Assembly: GCA_027063545.1 (NCBI GenBank)
Contig: JAMORN010000012.1
Location: forward strand, 1-6,026
DNA: 6,026 bases
Source of the DNA: a bacterium
GTDB lineage: Bacteria; JAMORN01
Direction: 5' to 3'
Shown here: in pieces, positions 1-5,819 of the stretch
Layout of the letters: each line of letters starts with the position of its first letter
How positions within the stretch are numbered: position 1 is the first letter of the stretch
Translations under genes and position numbers: made by a program
Notes under the pieces: model-generated
The model's input: the letters and a program-made list of their open reading frames with translations, nothing else
Told to the model about the DNA's origin: nothing
Database searches by the model: none

Positions 1-263
1 TCAATCCATTTTCTTGTTCCAGCACTTGATTTTTTACCTATTTCAGGGAATTTTTCAATTGTATAAACTAAATTAACCTGATATACTCCAACGGCATCGC
101 AGGTTCTAAATATTGCACTCACGTTATGAGGATCATGAATATTTTCAAGCACAACTGTTAGGTCATCTTGCCGATAATTAACAACTTTTTTTATTTTTTC
201 AACTCTTGATTTTGTCTTTTTTTCTAAAAGTTTTTTGATTTCTTCAACCTTTTCTATTGTCAT
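1..263 (-). CDS. TrmH/SpoU-family RNA 2'-O-methyltransferase (partial, N-terminal 87 residues)
   Basis: Members of this SPOUT family transfer a methyl group from S-adenosylmethionine to a ribose 2'-OH in tRNA or rRNA. I translated the minus strand from the ATG at 263; the reading frame stays open to position 1, so the C-terminal half, including the SAM-binding knot, lies outside the window. Residues 1-30 are Lys/Glu-rich and helical. Residues 35-59 match SpoU motif 1: DLTVVLENIHDPHNVSAIFR followed by TCDAVG, with N47 and the expected catalytic Arg at R53. A GKKSSAG-KW segment (residues 76-86) is also typical of TrmH-like proteins. An in-frame TAA at 279-281 (minus strand) and no other ATG fix the start. 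No good Shine-Dalgarno precedes it, so the leader may be short. The spelling around motif 1 resembles the tRNA Gm18 enzyme TrmH more than RlmB, but the substrate is inferred, not shown. Confidence 0.88.
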   Translation of the reverse strand, partial: MTIEKVEEIKKLLEKKTKSRVEKIKKVVNYRQDDLTVVLENIHDPHNVSAIFRTCDAVGVYQVNLVYTIEKFPEIGKKSSAGTRKWI

Positions 264-287
264 ACTCTGAAAATTATTTTATATAAT
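257..287 (+). promoter_or_regulatory. Candidate sigma-70 promoter for the lemA operon
   Basis: TTGTCA at 257-262 (5 of 6 to TTGACA) lies 19 bp before a perfect TATAAT at 282-287. The spacer is longer than the optimal 17 bp. The second TATAAT at 304-309 has no convincing -35 at 16-18 bp. The -35 would overlap the start codon of the divergent trmH-like gene. In DNA this AT-rich, -10 matches occur often by chance, so this is only a candidate. Confidence 0.3.
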
Positions 288-314
288 AAATTAAATTATT
301 TTATATAATAAATT
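271..314. repeat. Exact 22-bp tandem duplication in divergent promoter region
   Basis: Positions 271-292 and 293-314 are identical, and the identity runs 2 bp further (293-294 equals 315-316). Each unit holds TATAAT on the plus strand (282-287 and 304-309). Each is also close to its own reverse complement: 9 of 11 arm positions pair. The array fills the spacer between the divergent trmH-like and lemA genes, so it may duplicate a -10 box or an operator, or it may be a slippage product in AT-rich DNA. Confidence 0.85.
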
Positions 315-353
315 AAGTTTTACAAAAAATAAGTTTTTTAAAATAAAAATAAA

Positions 354-359
354 AGGAGG
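354..359 (+). promoter_or_regulatory. Strong ribosome binding site of lemA
   Basis: A perfect AGGAGG sits 5 nt before the ATG at 365. It is the strongest isolated Shine-Dalgarno in the window and supports this start and high translation of the first gene of the operon. Confidence 0.85.
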
Positions 360-364
360 AAAAA

Positions 365-913
365 ATGATAGTATGGATAGTATTAGGAATTGTTTTATTA
401 ATAGTTATATTATTTATTAGCTATTATAACAAATTTATGGTATTAAAAAATCAAATAGATGAAGCATGGAGTAGTATAGATGTGCAATTAAAGCGAAGAT
501 ATGATTTAATACCTAATCTAGTCGAGATAGTGAAAGGATATGCTTCTCATGAAAAAGAGACTTTAACAAAGGTAATTGAGGCTAGAAGTAAAGCATTAGG
601 GGCAAAAACGATAGATGAAAAAATAAAATTTGAGGGAGAATTAACAGGTCCTTTAAAATCGTTACTTATGTTAACAGAAAACTATCCTGATTTAAAGGCA
701 AATGAAAACTTTATACAGTTGCAAAAGGAATTAGTGAATATAGAAGATCATATTCAAAATGCAAGAAGATATTATAATGCAGTTGTTAGAGATTATAATA
801 CAATGCTAGAGACATTTCCTAGTGTTTTAGTTGCAAATATGTTAAAACTAGAAAAAAGACCATATTTTGAAATAGAAGAGCAAGAGAGAGAGAATGTTAA
901 GATTAAATTTTAG
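365..913 (+). CDS. lemA: LemA family protein
   Basis: LemA proteins are small membrane-anchored, mostly helical proteins, widespread in bacteria and of unsettled molecular function. The 182-residue length is normal for the family. Residues 2-20 form one N-terminal membrane helix with almost no cytoplasmic leader, and the remainder is a soluble four-helix-type domain. Family signatures are clear: residues 28-63, running from the KNQIDEAWSSIDVQLKRR stretch into YDLIPNLVEIVKGYASHE; NARRYYNAVVRDYN at 132-145; and a closing FP-x-VLVA...YFEIEEQER...VKIKF segment. It is the first gene of a plus-strand operon, with a strong AGGAGG 5 nt upstream. Its last 20 bp overlap the DUF2207 gene. LemA genes are often found beside DUF2207 or TPM-domain membrane proteins, which fits here. 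The family call is secure; the biological role is not. Confidence 0.95.
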   Translation: MIVWIVLGIVLLIVILFISYYNKFMVLKNQIDEAWSSIDVQLKRRYDLIPNLVEIVKGYASHEKETLTKVIEARSKALGAKTIDEKIKFEGELTGPLKSLLMLTENYPDLKANENFIQLQKELVNIEDHIQNARRYYNAVVRDYNTMLETFPSVLVANMLKLEKRPYFEIEEQERENVKIKF

Positions 914-2624
914 TTTAGTAGTTCTTTTTTTATTGATAATTAAAATAAGTTTATACGCAAATAGTTATATCATAGAAGAGTTAGATATATATATTACTAT
1001 AAATAAAAATAACACTATTGATATTGAAGAAGAGCTAGAAATAAATTATAAAGCTTATAAACATGGGATATATAGAATAATACCTTTTACCCGTTATCCT
1101 ATTTCTGATATAGAGATTTATAGAGATGGTAAAAAAGAAAAATTTAAGATTTTTAAACAGAAGAATAGATATAAGATAAGAATAGGATCTAAAAGTAAGC
1201 TTATTACTGGAATTCATAAATATACATTAAAATATAGAATAAACTTTCCAATAGATTTGTCTGTAAAAAGTGATACTTCCCGTTTCTTATGGGAGGTTAT
1301 AGGAAAATATAATACTTATATATATAAATGGTATATAAAAATAAAAACACCTAAATTTTATAAACTTCGTTTGACCTCACAAAATAATAAAGATTATACA
1401 CAAAAATTATTAAAAGATTTAAGGGAAAAAGGAGATTATATTGAACTTTCCTCATTCTTTAATGATCCTTTATATAATACGCCAATTATATTAGAAATAT
1501 TATATCCTAGAGAGATATTTAAAGATAATTTACTACTTAAGCTTTATGTTCTATTTATAAACAGCTATATTATATATGCAATATACTTTGGATTAATATT
1601 ATTAATATTATGGTTTATTTTCGGGAAGGATGAAACACCTATAAAGGTTGTTAGATATTATCCCCCACCAATACCTCCAGCTGAGGCTGGAATATTGATA
1701 GATGATACACTAGATGGAAGAGATATAGCAAGTATTATATTTGATTGGGCAACAAAGGGATATATAAAAATAATACAAAAAGATAAAGGTATTGGAAAGT
1801 ATTCTGAGGATGTTTGGATAGAAAAGATAAAAGATTTACCAGAAGAGGCAAGAATATATGAGAGAAGTCTATTTCAAGCTCTTTTTAGATATTTAGGCAA
1901 AGATATAAAACGAAAAATTGTTTCTTTAAAAGATTTGTCTAAAGATGAATATTTTTTATCAATGTTATCAGCAACAAGGGATATTTTATTAGATTATACA
2001 TCTGAAAATTATTATAGGGGATTTACTCTAAAGATTTCCGATTACTTAAATAGAAATATAAAGCCATTAATGATATTTATATTATTTGAATTATCATTAA
2101 CAGGTTATTATCTTTATAAAAGTTTTATCAAATTGGGATATATTGATTATGATAAACTACAAATATTTAATATCTTTTTAGCAATAACATTAGCTACAAT
2201 ATTTTTATTATTTTTTGGGAAATATATAGGAAAAAAATCTTCTAAAGGTTTGAAATATTATGGGGAACTTTTAGGATATAAAGATTTTTTAGAAAGGGTA
2301 GAAAAGCCTGTTTTGGAAAGACTAATCAAAGAAGATCCTAATTATTTAAATAAGAATATAGCCTATTTAGTTGCTCTGAATGTTTTTGATAAGTGGGCTG
2401 ATAAGTATGGAGATATATTAAAATTTTTCAATTTTACTTGGTATGAACTAAGGGACTCATCGGATACTATTAGAGGATTTGGAAATATTTCAGATTTAAT
2501 GATAATTTTACCTTCATTTTATATAGGCTCTATCTCTTTTTCTTCTGATAGTTTTGATGATTTTTCTGATTTTATAGATGGAGATACTTCATTTGGTACA
2601 GATGGAGGAGGAGATGTTTGGTAG
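894..2624 (+). CDS. DUF2207 domain membrane protein
   Basis: This 576-residue protein has the full DUF2207 layout. Residues 1-22 are a signal peptide (hydrophobic core 7-20, likely cut after SLYA). Residues 24-210 are the exported beta-rich domain, with the typical opening YIIEELDIYITINKNNTIDI and GIYRIIPF. A membrane helix follows at about 222-244. Residues 256-292 carry YYPPPIPPAEAG...DGRDIASIIFDWATKGYI, the conserved cytoplasmic start in which a Pro-rich linker leads into a winged-helix-like segment. Two more helices lie at about 391-411 and 422-446. The C-terminal part has YGELLGYKDFLERVE and NIAYLVALNVFDKWADKYGD. The protein ends in an Asp/Ser-rich tail with GGGDVW, a variant of the usual Gly-rich tail. 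The start overlaps lemA by 20 bp and has only a GAGAGA purine run, suggesting coupled translation. No enzymatic activity is established for the family. Confidence 0.92.
   Translation: MLRLNFSLVVLFLLIIKISLYANSYIIEELDIYITINKNNTIDIEEELEINYKAYKHGIYRIIPFTRYPISDIEIYRDGKKEKFKIFKQKNRYKIRIGSKSKLITGIHKYTLKYRINFPIDLSVKSDTSRFLWEVIGKYNTYIYKWYIKIKTPKFYKLRLTSQNNKDYTQKLLKDLREKGDYIELSSFFNDPLYNTPIILEILYPREIFKDNLLLKLYVLFINSYIIYAIYFGLILLILWFIFGKDETPIKVVRYYPPPIPPAEAGILIDDTLDGRDIASIIFDWATKGYIKIIQKDKGIGKYSEDVWIEKIKDLPEEARIYERSLFQALFRYLGKDIKRKIVSLKDLSKDEYFLSMLSATRDILLDYTSENYYRGFTLKISDYLNRNIKPLMIFILFELSLTGYYLYKSFIKLGYIDYDKLQIFNIFLAITLATIFLLFFGKYIGKKSSKGLKYYGELLGYKDFLERVEKPVLERLIKEDPNYLNKNIAYLVALNVFDKWADKYGDILKFFNFTWYELRDSSDTIRGFGNISDLMIILPSFYIGSISFSSDSFDDFSDFIDGDTSFGTDGGGDVW
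2604..2613 (+). promoter_or_regulatory. Ribosome binding site of the PAP2 gene inside the DUF2207 gene
   Basis: GGAGGAGGAG directly precedes the ATG at 2614. Positions 2604-2612 are at the same time the three GGA glycine codons (residues 571-573) of the DUF2207 protein's C-terminal GGG. The GGAG at 2604-2607 has a 6-nt spacing to 2614, while upstream ATGs at 2578 and 2602 lack such a site. This is the main reason to prefer the 2614 start. Confidence 0.7.
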
Positions 2625-3318
2625 AATTTTCTTAGTTTTAATATTTCTATCTTTTGTTTTAAAATTATCATATTCCAATGAAATTAATAAAAATTTATTG
2701 TTTTATAGTGCTTATATATTAGGTTCGGGAAGTTTTGTCATAGATAAGAATGTAAATTTATATATAGAAGAACATACTAATGAATATATTTTAAAATCTT
2801 CAGAATATATGGATATAATTTTTCATCCTTTTTCTTTAGCTTCTTTTGATATTATGCTAATTTTATATTCTAAATATAAAAAAGATTCTACATTATATAA
2901 AACATCCTTTAAAAGTTTAAAATCTCTGGGGTTTAACTTAGTTATAGTCAGTTTATTAAAGTTTTCTATTGGTAGGGAAAGACCATATCAAACAGATGAT
3001 CCATTTAAATTTGATATGTTTAGATTTGAAGATACTTCTTTTCCCTCAGGACATACATCTTCTATTTTTTCATGGAGTTATCCTTATATAAGAGCATATA
3101 ATAAAGATATTTTTTTTATAACAATTTCAACAATGGTAGCAATAAGTAGAGTAGTAGGAGAGTATCATTGGGTAAGTGATGTTATATATGGAGCAATAAT
3201 AGGTCTTCATATTGCTGATAGATTATATGAAAAAGAAGATAAAAATAACTATACTATATTTTTAAATCCTTATTTAGATAAGAATATGATTTCATTTAAA
3301 TTAGATATAGTTTATTAA
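2614..3318 (+). CDS. PAP2-superfamily phosphatase, exported or membrane-bound
   Basis: PAP2 (type 2 phosphatidic acid phosphatase) enzymes remove phosphate from lipid phosphates such as phosphatidic acid or undecaprenyl pyrophosphate. All three catalytic motifs are intact, numbered from M1 at 2614: K-x6-RP as KFSIGRERP (K116, R123, P124), PSGH (144-147), and SR-x5-H-x3-D as SRVVGEYHWVSD (R179, H185, D189). The reading frame is open back to an ATG at 2578, giving 246 residues. I chose 2614 (234 residues) because the Shine-Dalgarno lies just before it and the protein then begins with a clean signal peptide, MFGRIFLVLIFLSFVLKLSYS. It overlaps DUF2207 by 11 bp. The PSGH-to-H core is preceded by hydrophobic segments but is not a classic six-helix lipid phosphatase. 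The last 20 residues alternate in beta fashion and end in Tyr. The substrate is unknown; a cell-envelope lipid is the inference. Confidence 0.9.
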   Translation: MFGRIFLVLIFLSFVLKLSYSNEINKNLLFYSAYILGSGSFVIDKNVNLYIEEHTNEYILKSSEYMDIIFHPFSLASFDIMLILYSKYKKDSTLYKTSFKSLKSLGFNLVIVSLLKFSIGRERPYQTDDPFKFDMFRFEDTSFPSGHTSSIFSWSYPYIRAYNKDIFFITISTMVAISRVVGEYHWVSDVIYGAIIGLHIADRLYEKEDKNNYTIFLNPYLDKNMISFKLDIVY

Positions 3319-3378
3319 ATTAAAATTTTAAAAGTTAATATTTTTTTTAAATACAATCATGAGGATAAATTAATAGAA
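3319..3378. other. Convergent spacer without a recognisable terminator
   Basis: This 60-bp AT-only stretch separates the PAP2 gene from the convergent bioA. It contains the 12-bp palindrome TTAAAATTTTAA (3320-3331), which has no loop, and a run of eight T residues just before 3350. I see no GC-containing hairpin followed by a T-tract on either strand. Either the T-run with a weak AT stem ends transcription in both directions, or termination is Rho-dependent. Confidence 0.5.
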
Positions 3379-4728
3379 TTAAAAATTACTATAAACTTCA
3401 ATAAGTGTTTTTCTAGTTGCTTCAAAAAGTTTATCTATCTCAGCGTATGTTATATGTAAGTAAGGAATAAAATAAACAACATTCCATAATGGTCTAAGCA
3501 TAACACCATATTTAAAACCTGTTTTATATACCTCTCTATATACTATCCAATTTTCCTCTGGAGTTAAATCCCTTTTTCCGTCTTTGTAAATTAGTTCTAA
3601 GGCTCCAATTAATCCAATTTGCCTTATATCACCAACAAATTTTAAATCACTAAAATATTCAAAGATTTTTTTCCTAAAATATTTGCTTTTTTCTTTTACT
3701 TTATCAATAAGATTTTCCTCTTCAAATATATTTAAACTTTCAATACCACTTCTGGCAACAATCGGATTTGCTGTATATGTATGGCCGTGATATAAATAAG
3801 GATATTTTCCATTTTCAAATGTTTGATAAATGAAATCTTTTACACAAGTCATACCAATTGTTAGAGGTCCGCCTCCTAATCCTTTTGCTAAAGCAATAAT
3901 ATCAGGAGAAAAACTTAGATGTTTAAAAGCAAACATTTCTCCTGTTCTTCCAAAACCAGTTGCAACCTCATCAAAAATAATAAGAATATCCTTATCTATA
4001 TCTTTGACAATATTATATAATTGTTCTAAATACTCTTTAGGATATACAATAAATCCGCTTGCACCCTGAAATAGAGGTTCAATAAATATTCCAGCAATTT
4101 TTCCTTTATTTTCTTTTAAAACTTTAATTAAATTATCCAAACATTCAAAATTACAATTTCCCTTCTTTTTCCCAACAGGACATCTATAGCAATAAGGAGC
4201 AGGGATATGAATAGTTTTGAATATAAAAGGTTTAAATATCTTATGATACTCATCAATATTACCTAAAGCAATACTTCCAATTGTATCCCCATGATATGCC
4301 CCAGAAAGCGAGATAAATAGATTTCTTTCCTCTTCTTTATTTAAGAAATACTGATATGCAATTTTTAAAGCAACTTCTACAGCTGTTGACCCATCATCAG
4401 AATAGAATGCCTTTGTAAAGCCATTCCCAAGAATTTCTAAAATCCTTTTTGCAAGTTCTACAGCCCATTTGTGTGTATTTCCAGCAAAATGTATATGATC
4501 TAAAATATCAAGTTGTTCTTTTATAGCTTTTACAATTCTTGGATGTCTATGTCCATGAATGGAAGACCACCATGATCCTATAGCATCCATGTATTTGTTT
4601 CCATCTTCGTCATAAACATAAAAACCTTCACCTCTTACAATATTTTTAAGAGGTAGTTGATCCTGCTTTTTTAAATTAGTAAAAGGATGCCATATGTATC
4701 TTCTATCAAGTTCTATTATATTTTCCAT
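3379..4728 (-). CDS. bioA: Adenosylmethionine-8-amino-7-oxononanoate aminotransferase (DAPA synthase)
   Basis: BioA is a cytoplasmic class III, PLP-dependent aminotransferase that converts 7-keto-8-aminopelargonate (KAPA) to 7,8-diaminopelargonate (DAPA) in biotin synthesis, usually with S-adenosylmethionine as amino donor. The 449-residue length is normal. Visible landmarks are YIWHPFTN (11-18), GSWWSSIHGHRHP (51-63) for the substrate Trp pair, SGAYHGDT (142-149) with Y145, FDEVATGFGRTG (252-263) with the PLP-ring Asp D253, ALAKGLGGG (279-287) with the Schiff-base Lys K282, YHGHTYTANP (313-322), and R412 in LRP near the C terminus, where the substrate-carboxylate Arg is expected. Residues 180-196 carry four cysteines spaced C-x2-C-x8-C-x3-C. 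The start has AGGAGA 6 nt upstream, inside the 3' end of bioD, with a 13-bp overlap. The amino donor (SAM or lysine) cannot be read off the sequence. Confidence 0.95.
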   Translation of the reverse strand: MENIIELDRRYIWHPFTNLKKQDQLPLKNIVRGEGFYVYDEDGNKYMDAIGSWWSSIHGHRHPRIVKAIKEQLDILDHIHFAGNTHKWAVELAKRILEILGNGFTKAFYSDDGSTAVEVALKIAYQYFLNKEEERNLFISLSGAYHGDTIGSIALGNIDEYHKIFKPFIFKTIHIPAPYCYRCPVGKKKGNCNFECLDNLIKVLKENKGKIAGIFIEPLFQGASGFIVYPKEYLEQLYNIVKDIDKDILIIFDEVATGFGRTGEMFAFKHLSFSPDIIALAKGLGGGPLTIGMTCVKDFIYQTFENGKYPYLYHGHTYTANPIVARSGIESLNIFEEENLIDKVKEKSKYFRKKIFEYFSDLKFVGDIRQIGLIGALELIYKDGKRDLTPEENWIVYREVYKTGFKYGVMLRPLWNVVYFIPYLHITYAEIDKLFEATRKTLIEVYSNF

Positions 4729-5414
4729 TCTATATCTCCTACTTTTTTAATTTCTTCTTTAGAATAATATCTATTTACAAGAACATTTTTAAAAAAATTT
4801 TTGAATAGATTTATATTATCCTGTATTACCAGTGAATTTTTTAAATTTTCATAAAAATTTATAACAATAATAATTTTATCTTCATTAAAAAATTTTAATA
4901 AGAAATCCATAGAGAATAGTGTATGATTAATTGTTCCAAGTGATGGACGTGTAACAAGATATATTAAATCAGGATTTGTATCTACTATAATGTTATACAT
5001 ATACTTTATTTCTTTAAACTCTATTCTATTGTATGGATAGTTAAAATAAAATTTGGGGATTTCTATAGGAACAAATAAACCTCCAGCTGTTTCAAGAAGA
5101 TAGTAATCATAGTTAGTAGTTTTAAAAATAGTATCAATATTTTTTAATAGAGCAGAATATATAATAGTTTTATTCTCAAGTTTTGCAGCTAAGTGAGGAC
5201 TAGAAGGATATCGAAATTTTAATATAGTTTCTGTTTCTGTATGTGGAGAAATATTTTTTATAGTTTTTGCATCATCATCTTCTGGATAACCAGTTTGTAT
5301 AGGTTTTATATATAAATTAGAATAGTTTTTACTGCTTATGTATTTAGCTAATAACCCACTAATAATTGTTTTACCAATCCCTGTATCAGTTCCTGTTATA
5401 AATATTTTTTTCAT
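4716..5414 (-). CDS. bioD: ATP-dependent dethiobiotin synthetase
   Basis: BioD closes the ureido ring of dethiobiotin from DAPA, CO2 and ATP, the step after BioA. At 232 residues it is near the family length. The P-loop is intact at 8-16 (GTDTGIGKT, K15), followed by KPIQTG at 37-42, with the substrate-site Lys at K37, and an acidic DDD at 46-48. ETAGGLFVPI (108-117) stands where most BioD proteins have E-G-A-G-G, and RPSLGTINHTL (156-166) matches the conserved LGTINHT signature. Between VPI and that signature there are about 15 extra residues rich in Tyr, Phe and Asn. The usual Gly before the Asn of the nucleotide-binding strand is missing (IIVIN at 182-186). A GGG-containing weak Shine-Dalgarno lies 6 nt before the ATG. 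It is the first gene of the bioD-bioA operon. It looks functional but divergent. Confidence 0.92.
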   Translation of the reverse strand: MKKIFITGTDTGIGKTIISGLLAKYISSKNYSNLYIKPIQTGYPEDDDAKTIKNISPHTETETILKFRYPSSPHLAAKLENKTIIYSALLKNIDTIFKTTNYDYYLLETAGGLFVPIEIPKFYFNYPYNRIEFKEIKYMYNIIVDTNPDLIYLVTRPSLGTINHTLFSMDFLLKFFNEDKIIIVINFYENLKNSLVIQDNINLFKNFFKNVLVNRYYSKEEIKKVGDIEWKI

Positions 5415-5552
5415 TTCGTTCCCTTTTTCAATTTTTTGTAAAGTTTTATCAAAAAAAAGTTGTTCTTTATTTTATTGAAAAAATAATTTTTTTATATTTT
5501 AATTGTTAAATTAAGATATAATTATAGTATATAAAAAGGGGAAAAATAGAAT
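5415..5552. other. Divergent AT-rich spacer between bioD and the TM1266-like gene
   Basis: This 138-bp region must carry promoters in both directions. It is nearly all A/T with long A- and T-runs, including AAAAAA/TTTTTT arms at 5478-5483 and 5488-5493. On the minus strand, TTGATA (5452-5447) is a possible -35 for bioD, but its -10 would fall on the ribosome binding site. I found no convincing BirA-type operator (TTGTAAAC inverted repeat) upstream of bioD. Confidence 0.5.
5475..5503 (+). promoter_or_regulatory. Candidate sigma-70 promoter for the TM1266-like gene
   Basis: TTGAAA at 5475-5480 (5 of 6 to TTGACA) and TTTAAT at 5498-5503 (5 of 6 to TATAAT) are separated by exactly 17 bp, giving a leader of about 40 nt before the ATG at 5553. 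A perfect TATAAT at 5517-5522 lacks a -35 at suitable distance. Chance matches are frequent in such AT-rich DNA. Confidence 0.35.
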
Positions 5553-5819
5553 ATGAGTGAAAAGAAATTTTTTATGATAATATTGGTAAAAGAGAGAGAA
5601 AATGTAGCAGTTAAAATTCAAGAGTTGTTAACGAAATATGGTTGTATAATAAAAACTCGTTTAGGAATTCATGATGTAGTAAAAGATAAATGTTCAAATG
5701 TAGGAAGTATTATTTTAGAGTTATTTTCTGAAAAGCTCGAAAATCTGTATAAATTAGAGGCAGAATTAAATAGTGTAAAGGGTGTTAAGGCTAAGTTGAT
5801 AGATATGGAGATAGATTAA
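5553..5819 (+). CDS. TM1266-like small ACT-fold protein (iron-only hydrogenase system regulator family)
   Basis: This 88-residue protein matches, by pattern, the small family typified by Thermotoga TM1266, which has a ferredoxin/ACT-like fold resembling the C-terminal domain of NikR and is annotated as a putative regulator of [FeFe]-hydrogenase systems. The beta-alpha-beta-beta-alpha-beta order is visible: strand FFMIILVKER (6-15), helix NVAVKIQELLTKYG (17-30), strand IIKTRLGIHD (32-41), strand GSIILELFS (51-59), helix KLENLYKLEAELNSV (61-75), and strand VKAKLIDME (78-86). It has no DNA-binding domain of its own. The DKCSNVGSI segment (45-53) with one Cys marks a subgroup distinct from TM1266 itself. 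An AGGGG Shine-Dalgarno at 5537-5541 precedes the ATG by 11 nt. It is followed by a DUF2905 gene with a 1-bp overlap. The fold is well supported; the role in hydrogenase regulation is a family-level label only. Confidence 0.75.
   Translation: MSEKKFFMIILVKERENVAVKIQELLTKYGCIIKTRLGIHDVVKDKCSNVGSIILELFSEKLENLYKLEAELNSVKGVKAKLIDMEID

Noticed and set aside
1035-1217. Open frame of 60 codons on the minus strand inside the DUF2207 gene
   Set aside because: It is antisense to a well-supported gene, has low-complexity Phe/Ile/Tyr composition and no ribosome binding site; a chance frame in AT-rich DNA.
2578-2613. Twelve-residue N-terminal extension of the PAP2 protein from an ATG at 2578
   Set aside because: It adds acidic residues in front of the signal peptide, lacks a Shine-Dalgarno and lies wholly in DUF2207 coding sequence; the ATG at 2614 has GGAGGAGGAG just upstream.
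3320-3350. AT palindrome plus T-run as a bidirectional intrinsic terminator
   Set aside because: The palindrome has no loop and no G-C pairs, so it would not form a stable RNA hairpin; left as an unproven spacer feature.
3830-4069. Open frame of 79 codons on the plus strand inside bioA
   Set aside because: It is the antisense of conserved BioA motifs (its Pro/Gly pattern mirrors the GLGGG and VATGFGRTG codons) and has no family resemblance.
5436-5470. Possible BirA operator upstream of bioD (TTGTAAAG ... CTTTATTT)
   Set aside because: The half-sites are 21 bp apart and the second arm loses the CAA end; BirA-type sites need a closer match with about 15-16 bp between arms.
5503-5520. Possible Rex redox-repressor site starting with TTGTTAA before the TM1266-like gene
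   Set aside because: The left half-site is perfect but the right half (TTAACAA expected at 5514-5520) is absent.
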